Of a stretch of DNA of 64,000 nt, positions 8,929 to 17,458 are shown piece by piece; the stretch's first letter is position 1, and each line of letters starts with the position of its first letter. Below the pieces are notes generated by a model. The model was not told where the DNA came from. It ran no database searches and saw only the letters and a list, made by a program, of their open reading frames with translations. Origin of the DNA: Flavobacterium terrisoli (GTDB lineage: Bacteria; Bacteroidota; Bacteroidia; Flavobacteriales; Flavobacteriaceae); contig NZ_JARGNA010000009.1 of NCBI RefSeq assembly GCF_030167905.1, forward strand, positions 62,001 to 126,000. The letters run 5' to 3'. The position numbers and the translations under genes were made by a program.

Positions 8929-10527
8929 TTAAATTAATGAGAACTTAAAAGTTTTTATTTTATCGTCATATTGATATTTAATTTTATTTGAATTAAGTAG
9001 TTCAAAAAAAATATCCTTTGATTCTTCGTAATTAGTTGCAAAGAGATCTTCAATCTCTTTGAATTGAAATGTCTTCTCTACAAATCGGCTTAAAATTTCT
9101 TGATGCAGGTTTTTTGTATTTTCCATAATAGTAAAGCTTTTATTCGTAAATCCTGTTTCATTTTGAATTGTTGTTAATTCAGAAAGTTCCTCGAGAATGT
9201 TTCCACCGTCGCCAAAGGTATCATTGAGAATCTTTTGAAGAAGTAGCTCAGAATCAATTTTTCTACGTTCAATTTGACTAATGAACTCAGATGCAAAGTT
9301 CTTAATAATATCTACTTTTTTTACTATTTCGTCCTGCTCACTTTTTGGAGGAAAAGGCACCAATATTTTTTTGAGCTTAGACCCACTAAAATTTGCTTGA
9401 TTGGTTTGTGAAATTATATTAGGTTCAATTTGTGTTCTTCTACAGATAGGAGAATTAAGATATATATTAATATAATCTGGATTTACGTATTTATCGAAAA
9501 GAGAAATTTTAATTAGATAAGAAGCCAAAGTATATTTCTTTTCCTGGCGATGAAATACAGCACTCTTACCAACCAACTCATAACTATTAGTCCTGTTAAA
9601 GACAATGTCTCCCTCTTCTAAATATAATTTTGGTAAATCTTTATGATTTAAATTAATATATTTCAAATTACTATAAATAATTCCTCCGTCAGAAGTTATA
9701 TTTCCCATTCTTAGTACTGGGGCTTGATCAGAAAAATCGTGAGTTTTCTGAGAAGTTCCATATGCCATAAGTTTTACGAAATCATTAAAACTACACCACT
9801 TCCATGTCGAAGGGATTTCAAATGGAAATTTTTGGTCTGAATTATTTATTTGAGTCTGAACATTGAAAAGTTTTTGTTGTTTTTCAATTTTTAATTCTTG
9901 AATGGCATTAATATCATGGAGTGCTAAAGACTTATTTTTTAGTCTCCAGTCATTTGTTAATTTTCCCTGGACAGCTTCCTGTAAATTAGTCTTTTTTAAT
10001 TTATTTATTAAGATAATTTGTTTGTCTAGTTCGGTCACAAATTCGTCAATATACTGTTCGACTACAGATATTTTATTAAGAATTTCTCGTTGATCTTCCT
10101 TTGTAGGAAGAAAAATTTTTAAATTGAATAATTGTTTTGGTTGTATTCTTTTTGACCCAATTCCTTTTGCTAAAACCTCAAGTCTACTATAAAAATTATT
10201 TTGTTTAAAAAAGTAATATATCCATTCCGGATAACAATCATCCCTTACATCAAAAGCTGGAATATCTGAGCTAGATTCAAACCCATCTAGTTCGTTAGGG
10301 ACAATTCCAAATGCACCCTTATGAAGATTTTGCTTTCCATAAATAAATTGTCCCGCTTTTCTAATAAAATATTTTGTAGCACCAGACTTATCATTAATCT
10401 CTGGACGTTGCTCAATTCCACCCACATTTAATTTAACGCGGATGCGATTTCTTGTATCAGGAGTTATTGCATCAACTTTGGATTCGGTTAGGAGGTCGCC
10501 AAGTTTAACGGTAGCCCAATTTTTCAT
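8929..10527 (-). CDS. hsdS: Type I restriction-modification specificity subunit HsdS
   Basis: The protein (532 aa) has two target-recognition domains. TRD1 covers about residues 1-150 and TRD2 about 235-400; each is followed by a conserved helix (KEDQREILNKISVVEQYI and KSEQDEIVKKVDIIKNF) that spaces the half-sites. The segment LKKTNLQEAVQGKLT after the first helix is typical of HsdS. It sets the DNA target of the methyltransferase. The start overlaps the hsdM stop by 4 nt. An unusual C-terminal ~90 residues after TRD2 looks like an added small domain, possibly an interface with the ATPase/HNH genes that follow. Confidence 0.9.
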   Translation of the reverse strand: MKNWATVKLGDLLTESKVDAITPDTRNRIRVKLNVGGIEQRPEINDKSGATKYFIRKAGQFIYGKQNLHKGAFGIVPNELDGFESSSDIPAFDVRDDCYPEWIYYFFKQNNFYSRLEVLAKGIGSKRIQPKQLFNLKIFLPTKEDQREILNKISVVEQYIDEFVTELDKQIILINKLKKTNLQEAVQGKLTNDWRLKNKSLALHDINAIQELKIEKQQKLFNVQTQINNSDQKFPFEIPSTWKWCSFNDFVKLMAYGTSQKTHDFSDQAPVLRMGNITSDGGIIYSNLKYINLNHKDLPKLYLEEGDIVFNRTNSYELVGKSAVFHRQEKKYTLASYLIKISLFDKYVNPDYINIYLNSPICRRTQIEPNIISQTNQANFSGSKLKKILVPFPPKSEQDEIVKKVDIIKNFASEFISQIERRKIDSELLLQKILNDTFGDGGNILEELSELTTIQNETGFTNKSFTIMENTKNLHQEILSRFVEKTFQFKEIEDLFATNYEESKDIFFELLNSNKIKYQYDDKIKTFKFSLI

Positions 10528-11939
10528 TGTAATTCTTTGTTTAGAAGCGCTAATAGTTGATCGCTATTTTCAACTGATTTTTTTAATCTCAGAATTATAT
10601 CAGAACTCGAAACATTCTCATCCCCTTCTCCGAAGTATGGACTGGAAATATCTAAATTATAATTTCTTTTCTTTATATCTTCAATTGTAACTTTCCATGT
10701 ATTATCTCCTTCAACTCTATTATACCACCATTCTTTTTCTAAATCAAACTCCTTAATCGTAACAGGACGCGACTTATTGTAGCTTTTCTGGCCTATTGGA
10801 TAAAGATGTTCATAATACCAAATCTCTTTCGTTGGTGACCCTTTTTCGAAAAATAATAAATTAGTTTTAATTGATGTATAGGGACTGAAAACTCCTTGTG
10901 GTAGCCGAACGATTGTATGTAAGTTACAATTGGCAAGAAGCTGTTCTTTTATTCTTGTTCTCACACCTTCACCATATAAAAAACCGTCTGGTAAAACCAC
11001 GGCGGCACGTCCTTTATTTTTTAAGAGTTTTACAATTAAAATAAGAAATAAATCCGCTGTTTCTTTTGTTCTAAATTCTACCGGGAAATTCGACTCTGTA
11101 CCGCTTTCCTCAATGCCCCCAAATGGAGGATTTGATAAAATGATGTCTACTAAATCTTCTTTTTTCCAATTGTCGAAAGGCTTAGTCAGTAAATTATCTC
11201 GATTGATTGCTGGTAAGTCAAATCCGTGCAGCATTAAATTTGTGGTACATAGTAAATGTGGCAAAGGCTTTTTCTCGATTCCAATAATATTTTTTTGCAA
11301 CGCAGTACTATTTACGTTTTTTTCTGAATCACGTATAAAATCAACACTGCATGTCAAAAACCCTCCTGTACCACAAGCTGGGTCTAAGATCTTTTCATTT
11401 GATTTGGGGGCAATCATGTCAACCATAAATTGAGTAATTGCGCGGGGAGTATAATATTCTCCTGAAGAACCGGCGCTTTGTAATTCTTTTAAAATACTTT
11501 CATAAATGTCGTTGAAAACATGTCTCTCGTCTGAGCTATTAAAATTTATTTTATCAATTTCGATAATAACTTGTCTGAACAACTGACCATTTTTCATGTA
11601 ATTGTAAGTGTCCTCAAAAACGGATTTTACAATTTTAGCTTGTTGACTTGAAGACGAATCTAATTTTTTTAATGTTGGAAATAGTTCTAAATTTATAAAT
11701 TCTATCAATTCTTCACCAGTTAACTTATTTTCTACATTGGCCCAGTTCTTCCAACGTAAATTTTCTGGGATTGGGCTTTTATATGAGGAAATTGTAGTCT
11801 TCCAATCTTCTTCTTTATCGGCAAATATTTTCATAAAAAGCATCCATACCATTTGAGATATTCTTTGGGCGTCACCATCAACACCCGTATCTTTTCGCAT
11901 TATATCTCGTATAGATCTAATTATAGTAGTAGTATTCAT
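10524..11939 (-). CDS. hsdM: Type I N6-adenine DNA methyltransferase HsdM
   Basis: A 471-aa class I N6-adenine methyltransferase. An N-terminal helical HsdM domain precedes SAM-binding motif I DPACGTGGF (residues 186-194) and catalytic motif IV NPPF (270-273). It modifies adenines at the site chosen by HsdS, which overlaps it by 4 nt downstream. The AbiEii-type toxin gene ends 20 nt upstream, so it probably shares a transcript with the AbiE pair. No hsdR gene lies in this operon or is recognisable elsewhere in the window. Confidence 0.92.
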   Translation of the reverse strand: MNTTTIIRSIRDIMRKDTGVDGDAQRISQMVWMLFMKIFADKEEDWKTTISSYKSPIPENLRWKNWANVENKLTGEELIEFINLELFPTLKKLDSSSSQQAKIVKSVFEDTYNYMKNGQLFRQVIIEIDKINFNSSDERHVFNDIYESILKELQSAGSSGEYYTPRAITQFMVDMIAPKSNEKILDPACGTGGFLTCSVDFIRDSEKNVNSTALQKNIIGIEKKPLPHLLCTTNLMLHGFDLPAINRDNLLTKPFDNWKKEDLVDIILSNPPFGGIEESGTESNFPVEFRTKETADLFLILIVKLLKNKGRAAVVLPDGFLYGEGVRTRIKEQLLANCNLHTIVRLPQGVFSPYTSIKTNLLFFEKGSPTKEIWYYEHLYPIGQKSYNKSRPVTIKEFDLEKEWWYNRVEGDNTWKVTIEDIKKRNYNLDISSPYFGEGDENVSSSDIILRLKKSVENSDQLLALLNKELQ

Positions 11940-11959
11940 AATTTTGTAATCAGTAATTA

Positions 11960-13021
11960 TTATAATTTATTTGAAATTGCTAGTGCTTTATACCAGTAAT
12001 AAAAAGCTTCAGGATTATTTTTCTTTAATTTATTTAGTTTATTATAATCAGTATTCTCAACCATCCAATGAGTAATTTGCCCAGGATTATTAAAACGATC
12101 TATGGTTTTGGCATTGGTTTTTATAAGTTCAGTCAAATAAGCTACTTTGGCAGCGGCAACCGTTGCTTCATCAATATTAAAAGATGAAATGATAAAATTG
12201 GTAAAGTTTCTGATGCCCAAAAATAATTGCTCAAATTCAGGCGAAGCTGTATTACGCAATGCCAACTCATAACAAGCTTCAAAGGTGTCAGTTAAAACCT
12301 CATCAGCACCAATAGTCAATTTTCTAAAACCAATCTCTTCAGCAACTACTTTAGCATAACTTGATAATACAATAGCCAGGTCAGCATCAGTAATGTTGTC
12401 AAATAGGAAAGCAATATCATAAAGCTGTTTAACAATCTCAACGGATCTATTTTTACTATACAATATACCGGTGGTTTTTGGTGCAAATGCCGTCAGTTTA
12501 TCTCCAAGTATGGAAGCAAAGGTTGGCACAGTAACGGCCGGAATTTCTCCTGAAGTACTAATCCAATCATGTTGTATTGGAATTTCCATTGTCTCCGGAT
12601 ATGGATTTGGGGTATATAAAATATCAAGTAAGATCGGCTCTTCATAAGTGCTGTCAATAACACTGTTATAGTACATTTTAAAGTGTCCTATAGGTGCATC
12701 CGGGGTGTGCTTGCGTTTATTATCATCTTGCCATCTTGTAAAGATTCCGGCAGCAACAATTTTATCTAGTATGGCAATAATATCAACTTCAGATTGCTCC
12801 GCTATGATGTCAATATCAATCGAAAATCGCTTCGGCTCTTTTGTAGCAAGCAATAATGCTGTACCTCCTTTAAAAATAAAATCAAGGCCATTAACTTTTA
12901 ATTGTTCTAAGAGTGATAAAGCATATACCACCTTTTCAATTAGTTTCGCATCGACCTTTTTACCTAACTTTTGTTTTAAATCAAGTATCCATTCTTTGGA
13001 ATATGTTTTTTTATCTATCAT
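11960..13021 (-). CDS. AbiEii/AbiGii-type nucleotidyltransferase toxin
   Basis: A 353-aa protein with the nucleotidyltransferase signature of type IV AbiE toxins: KGGTALL at residues 51-57 and SIDIDI at 67-72, the metal-binding acidic pair. AbiEii enzymes block growth by nucleotidyl transfer, and homologues add nucleotides to tRNA; the activity here is inferred from the family. The antitoxin-like AbiEi gene ends 24 nt upstream, and a palindrome spans the junction. The toxin is followed after 20 nt by hsdM, so toxin-antitoxin and modification genes appear to be one transcript. Confidence 0.85.
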   Translation of the reverse strand: MIDKKTYSKEWILDLKQKLGKKVDAKLIEKVVYALSLLEQLKVNGLDFIFKGGTALLLATKEPKRFSIDIDIIAEQSEVDIIAILDKIVAAGIFTRWQDDNKRKHTPDAPIGHFKMYYNSVIDSTYEEPILLDILYTPNPYPETMEIPIQHDWISTSGEIPAVTVPTFASILGDKLTAFAPKTTGILYSKNRSVEIVKQLYDIAFLFDNITDADLAIVLSSYAKVVAEEIGFRKLTIGADEVLTDTFEACYELALRNTASPEFEQLFLGIRNFTNFIISSFNIDEATVAAAKVAYLTELIKTNAKTIDRFNNPGQITHWMVENTDYNKLNKLKKNNPEAFYYWYKALAISNKL

Positions 13022-13029
13022 AATTAAGC

Positions 13030-13058
13030 TTTGGCAAAAAACAGATTATTTTGCCGAA
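13030..13058. promoter_or_regulatory. Operator-like palindrome, copy 1 (antitoxin/toxin junction)
   Basis: TTTGGCAAAA, 9 nt, then TTTTGCCGAAA, with A+T-rich flanks that extend the symmetry. It spans the abiEi stop codon and ends 9 nt before the toxin start. It matches copies 2 and 3, with one mismatch in the right arm. Confidence 0.6.
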
Positions 13059-13771
13059 ATTAAATTAAGCAAATCAATCACTTCATTTTCCCGGTTTCTT
13101 CTTATAGCGTAACGTTTCATCCGCGATTCGTTAATTGCATACTTTTCAAAGGCATTCAGGAATATATCTTCAATTTCGCCTTGTTGCGCGGCAAAAAGAT
13201 CTTTATCCGTAAGCATATCAACCAATAACTTCTCTAGTGATGGAATTACAATGTTCCCTTCATTATTGACAGGAGCTTCGGATACTAATGGCTTTATTAT
13301 TATCGCTTCGTTTACATTTGATATATAGTAATCAAAAATGTTTGAATCTGGATTCAAAAATACATTTTTGTTTGATTCATTTATGCTGTTAAATGCCTGG
13401 CTTAATACATCTTTCTCTACTTCAATAATGATATATTGTTTAAAGGGTTGATGACGCATAAAGCTGTTAAGCCAACGCGAATCCCATACACAGCAATTAA
13501 CAAACGGGTATTCCCTATGAACTTTATTATACATTTTTTTAAGTGACGGTGTGATTTCCGGATGAAAGACTTTTTTAAGACTCAAAGTATACATTCCTCG
13601 ATAGGGTCTGCGTAATTTCCCTGCCTTTGTCAATTTCGACATATAGACAGTAATAGTACTTTGTGTCCACGATGGATAATCCTCATGGATAGCCTCAATC
13701 AAATCCATTCTCGAAAGAGAATCTTTTTGTTCAAAATAATTAACTAGTTTATTTTCAAGAGTTTTATCCAC
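13046..13771 (-). CDS. AbiEi-type antitoxin / transcriptional regulator
   Basis: A 241-aa protein with an N-terminal winged helix (about residues 1-65; SRMDLIEAIH, then WTQSTITVYMSKLTKAGKL and RPYRGMYTL as the wing). It continues into the alpha/beta antitoxin domain typical of AbiEi, ending in a helical YAIRRNRENEVIDLL segment. AbiEi antitoxins neutralise the nucleotidyltransferase indirectly and repress their own promoter by binding inverted repeats. A matching palindrome lies 54-82 nt upstream of this start, consistent with autoregulation. First gene of the six-gene minus-strand operon. Confidence 0.82.
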   Translation of the reverse strand: MDKTLENKLVNYFEQKDSLSRMDLIEAIHEDYPSWTQSTITVYMSKLTKAGKLRRPYRGMYTLSLKKVFHPEITPSLKKMYNKVHREYPFVNCCVWDSRWLNSFMRHQPFKQYIIIEVEKDVLSQAFNSINESNKNVFLNPDSNIFDYYISNVNEAIIIKPLVSEAPVNNEGNIVIPSLEKLLVDMLTDKDLFAAQQGEIEDIFLNAFEKYAINESRMKRYAIRRNRENEVIDLLNLISAK

Positions 13772-14111
13772 ACAAATTAATTTTTAATGACGTGAAGATA
13801 AGACTTATTTTTCAAAAATTAAACTTTGGCAAAATATTTTAGCTTTTGCCAAACATTAATAATCATTACTATATCCGTTATATATGTACAAATTATTCTT
13901 CTGTTTCAAAAATTACTGGCAACCCTAAAAAATTATTGCGTACCTTGTGACAGATTTGGAAATAAATTTAAAAAAAAATAAATATATGCTATTTTTAATA
14001 AATTTAAATAATTGATAATCAGAATATTAAATTTTAAAGACACTTTACTTCAAAAAAATTGTGCAGCGCTAAAGGGGTTAAAAATATAATTTATAAGGGC
14101 AGCGTGACAAA
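13772..14111. promoter_or_regulatory. Divergent promoter region with operator-like palindrome, copy 2 (13825-13853)
   Basis: This 340-bp gap separates abiEi (minus) from the nuclease-like gene at 14112 (plus), so it must hold both promoters. TTTGGCAAAA (13825-13834) and TTTTGCCAAA (13844-13853) form a 10-bp inverted repeat with a 9-nt spacer, and flanking bases (ATTAAAC left, CATTAAT right) add imperfect symmetry. Position just upstream of abiEi fits an AbiEi operator. The rest is A+T-rich with no further structure that I can see. Confidence 0.65.
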
Positions 14112-15800
14112 ATGGAAAATAAAAAAGAAACAGCTCAGGAAAAATACAATGTCTTTTTAAATAATTTACTAAAGAAAAAATTATTTGAATCGGCAATGGA
14201 CATTCATAATGCTTTAATGAAAGCTTTCAATGTTACACCCGAAAATGCGAGAAAAATTGTTGCAAGGGCTGTTGACCAAAAAGTAATCAAATCATCAAAG
14301 CCATATACATTTGGAAAAGGGCAATATGTCTATATCTATAACGAGCACTATTTTGACAAGGAAGGCATAAAGACAGTTACTCAAAAGTCCCGCCCTCCTA
14401 TTTACCGGCTATTGGAACTTATGGATCAAAATGGGGGCATTACATCCTACTATGAAGCCCTTAAAATTACAGCTGCACCACTTGAAGAGAGTTCTACCAA
14501 GGTTACATCACTTGAAGACATCTTAACGCTGTTGATGAAGTTGGACATCATATATAAAAAGAAAGACCGGAATGATGTTGTTTTTATCATATACAAAGAG
14601 GATAAAAAGGAAGTAAACGAAGTGCGCGAAGGTATGATGATGGCATTTCATTTCAATAAAATGGTTATGGATTGTACTGTGCTTCCTGACATTCTCCGAT
14701 GGTTAGGAAACTCTAATATTATAGATAACAATGGGGTTATATATCGAAACAAAAAAACACCTCAAATTGGTGCGGTCCATAATAATTTAGTCTGGGATGC
14801 TTTTGCGTACACAAAAGCAACAGGAATAAATCATATAATGGGTGCCCGGGCTACTACAAGTGACAAACAAACCTTAGTAGCGCTAGATGTAGTTTTGGCG
14901 GAGGAGTATAGCGCTATACACCTAGATGCATTTTTATCAAGAATTCAGATAAATTTAAATTCGGTAAAGGAAGGAGACAGAAAAATACTTCCCATTATAG
15001 TTTATAAATCCTGCTCAGACCATACATTTAATAAGATTAAAATGAATGGGATATTGGCCTTTGACGTAGCCTCAATTTTTGGTACTCGAATTTATGAAGT
15101 TCTAGACCGTATGGCTGAGTTGTCAATATTGCTATTCAGGAATGACCAGATTGATAACACAATCGAAGGCATATTAAAAACCATTAGTAGTGCCGGCCAG
15201 GATGAAGCTTTAAAAGAACTGCGTGGTACATTATTTGAATTTCTTATGTATCCATTACTAACTATACTTTATCCCAATGCGAATATCAAAAGGGGTAAAA
15301 TACTTGAAAGAATCAACGAGGTGGGTGAAAAGGAAAAATACGAATACGATTATATCATCGAGTCCAGCAACCCACCCGAATTAATTTTTGTGGAGTTAAA
15401 AGGGTATCAGGCGGGCGCAACTATTAAAACCGGTGATAGCAATACCAAAGCCAGTTTAAAATGGTTCTTTAAAAAAACACTTCCGTTTGCAGAGAACTTT
15501 TACAAGGCAAGATTATCAGAACTTCCCGTGAAAGCGGTTTTTATAACATCCGCAAATTTTTATGACGACGGTTTGGAATTCCTTACTAAGATGGACAATA
15601 GTAAGTATAAGGCAAAGAATTTAAACACAGGCTATAACAGGACATCCCTACTAGCATTACTGAAAGAAAATGGATTTGAAAATGAAATTCGTATTCTTAA
15701 TAAGTTCTATTCACGATCCGATGATAGAGATGAGTTGTCAGATGCCGGCCAAACTGGTAACATTTTACAGGATTTAGAATTGGATTATCCAAAAGTGTAA
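14112..15800 (+). CDS. Winged-helix protein with C-terminal PD-(D/E)XK-like nuclease domain
   Basis: A 562-aa protein not assigned to a named family. Residues 1-160 look like two winged-helix units (SAMDIHNALMKAF..., then a second helical repeat ending VVFIIYKE). A middle alpha/beta domain includes VALDVVLAEEYSAIHLD. The C-terminal domain has EYDYIIES, then LIFVELKGYQAG near residue 435, the D ... ExK arrangement of PD-(D/E)XK nucleases. It is divergent from the AbiE/HsdMS operon and converges on the PLD gene, ending 4 nt from it. Inference: a DNA-binding nuclease of the defence island, perhaps an HsdR-like partner, but without a helicase. Confidence 0.6.
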   Translation: MENKKETAQEKYNVFLNNLLKKKLFESAMDIHNALMKAFNVTPENARKIVARAVDQKVIKSSKPYTFGKGQYVYIYNEHYFDKEGIKTVTQKSRPPIYRLLELMDQNGGITSYYEALKITAAPLEESSTKVTSLEDILTLLMKLDIIYKKKDRNDVVFIIYKEDKKEVNEVREGMMMAFHFNKMVMDCTVLPDILRWLGNSNIIDNNGVIYRNKKTPQIGAVHNNLVWDAFAYTKATGINHIMGARATTSDKQTLVALDVVLAEEYSAIHLDAFLSRIQINLNSVKEGDRKILPIIVYKSCSDHTFNKIKMNGILAFDVASIFGTRIYEVLDRMAELSILLFRNDQIDNTIEGILKTISSAGQDEALKELRGTLFEFLMYPLLTILYPNANIKRGKILERINEVGEKEKYEYDYIIESSNPPELIFVELKGYQAGATIKTGDSNTKASLKWFFKKTLPFAENFYKARLSELPVKAVFITSANFYDDGLEFLTKMDNSKYKAKNLNTGYNRTSLLALLKENGFENEIRILNKFYSRSDDRDELSDAGQTGNILQDLELDYPKV

Positions 15801-15804
15801 ATAT

Positions 15805-16653
15805 TTACAAATGGTATTTAAGCATTAGGTTTCTACAAAAAGCTACCTCATCAACAGTAAACAACGCTTGAAACTTAGGTTTTGCAACAAGGTACTCAAG
15901 CGAAAGTTCTATCCTCGGCGGATTGTTCACTTCAAGTTTTCTAAAACCCGATTTCATTTCTTTGGTCTGTATTTCGTCATTCAACAGCCTTTTAACAAAG
16001 TTTACACCTCCACCATCACGATGCATATTTTCTCTTAATTTTGGAAAATCAAGTTTAATTTTTGCTTTTTCAGCAGTTTCAATGGACATTTGTACAGCAT
16101 CCTCGAATTCCTGTCGCAATTCTATTTCCCATGACTCAAGCTCAGACAGAACTATTCCCATATCTCTACTGTTAGCTTTGAATACTCCCAGCTCAGCAAC
16201 TTGATTTATTCTCGTTGCATTTTTATATAATGTAATAAATTCAGCCTTAAAATTTAATAATACTAACTTGTCTTGTCGAATGCTGAGATCGGGTATCATT
16301 GTCAGCAGATTTTCGTTATTTCGTTGTGCAGGGTAAGACCAATTATAAGAACCATTCAAAATAACTTTATCATCAATAATACAAAATTTGTGATGCATAA
16401 ACGGTTGAGTTGCAATACACATGCCTCCACCATACCTCAATAAGCCTCCAAAATGACTAGTCTTCTTAAAATTCTCTGTTGAATCGCATATGACAATCTG
16501 CACAATAACTCCCTTCTCTTGCCTTTGCCCAAGCACCCTGATAATGTCTTCATCTGTTAACCAGGCAACTGCAAGCTTTATTTCATTTTCTGCTTTATTC
16601 AGTTGGGCAATTATCTCTTTTTTAATTTCCTTAAAGGTTACAGTTACTTCCAT
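15805..16653 (-). CDS. Phospholipase D-superfamily nuclease
   Basis: A 282-aa protein with one PLD active-site motif: HHKFCIIDDKVILNGSYNWS at residues 87-106 (HxK, acidic pair, then N-G-S). The N-terminus (AENEIKLAVAWLTDEDI) is the usual first strand-helix of PLD nucleases of the cardiolipin-hydrolase/Nuc type. One motif per chain implies a dimer. No signal peptide, so it is cytosolic. Its start overlaps the end of the Nmad2 gene by 23 nt, marking a coupled pair. Expected substrate is nucleic acid rather than lipid. Confidence 0.8.
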   Translation of the reverse strand: MEVTVTFKEIKKEIIAQLNKAENEIKLAVAWLTDEDIIRVLGQRQEKGVIVQIVICDSTENFKKTSHFGGLLRYGGGMCIATQPFMHHKFCIIDDKVILNGSYNWSYPAQRNNENLLTMIPDLSIRQDKLVLLNFKAEFITLYKNATRINQVAELGVFKANSRDMGIVLSELESWEIELRQEFEDAVQMSIETAEKAKIKLDFPKLRENMHRDGGGVNFVKRLLNDEIQTKEMKSGFRKLEVNNPPRIELSLEYLVAKPKFQALFTVDEVAFCRNLMLKYHL

Positions 16654-17335
16654 GGGAATATTTTTTAATTTTGAGATGACTGCAACTATTAGTACAGTTA
16701 TTGATAATTTCCTTTTCCATTTCCAAAATAGTTTGAAAGCTAAGCTGTGGGTCAGACCTCATACCTATGGGTCCAAGAGTAGAAATCCACTTTTCAAATT
16801 CTGCTACAAGAAATTGATAACGAATAATTTTATGCCCTTGGTTTTTCTTTACAAACCTTTGAAATTGCTGTGGTAGCAAAATAGGATTTTCGCCGAAGTA
16901 ATAAAAATGCTTCGATAAAAGTACATTTTTGCCACTTAAATCACGTGGCTGATCATTTAGATTATGCTTGCCTTTACGTTGTGAAGGTTCTAACCCTTTT
17001 GAATAATCATAAATTGAATCACCTAAGTGTAATCTCCAATCAAGGCTTCTTTTATCTGGGATTTTCGCAGGTAAATGGGTTTGGCAATGTTCATCATATT
17101 TTTTCAGACTTAAGCTGTCTTCTATTTTCATGGCATAAACAAGCATACCGCTAAAATCATAAGTATTACCATCATTGCACTTGGAATACTTTGATCCGGT
17201 GCCAATAACCCAGCTTCCTGGTTCCGCTTTCCTTCTGATTGCGGGTTTGCATATGGCTAAAGTACATACTTCCCAGAAAGGATTAGGTGCTGCTCCATCA
17301 TCAAATCTTAAAACATAGGAATAGATTTTTGACAT
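16631..17335 (-). CDS. Nucleotide-modification-associated domain 2 (Nmad2) protein
   Basis: Starting at MSKIYSYVLRFDDG gives 234 aa; the frame could extend 58 codons upstream, but the conserved family sequence begins here. The pattern SYVLRFDDGAAPNPF, then CTLAICKPAIR, then GSWVIGTGS, then LVYAMKIEDSLS is characteristic of Nmad2. Nmad proteins were defined by association with genes for modified DNA bases. The downstream PLD nuclease overlaps it by 23 nt, and a PLD-SNF2 helicase is divergent 123 bp upstream. Likely role: recognising or making a modified base, or sensing it on phage DNA. Family assignment is by memory of the motif pattern. Confidence 0.75.
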   Translation of the reverse strand: MSKIYSYVLRFDDGAAPNPFWEVCTLAICKPAIRRKAEPGSWVIGTGSKYSKCNDGNTYDFSGMLVYAMKIEDSLSLKKYDEHCQTHLPAKIPDKRSLDWRLHLGDSIYDYSKGLEPSQRKGKHNLNDQPRDLSGKNVLLSKHFYYFGENPILLPQQFQRFVKKNQGHKIIRYQFLVAEFEKWISTLGPIGMRSDPQLSFQTILEMEKEIINNCTNSCSHLKIKKYSHGSNCNL

Positions 17336-17458
17336 AATACAAACTGTTTGAATAGAAATATCTTCTCGTTTTCTAGGACTAAATATAAATAATTCAGTTA
17401 TAATAAACCGATATTTCTTATATTTATCATTTAACACCCTGAAAATCCACAACATAAA

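Noticed and set aside
10930..11433. 167-aa plus-strand frame opposite hsdM
   Set aside because: Lies fully inside hsdM, whose motifs are intact; no independent support.
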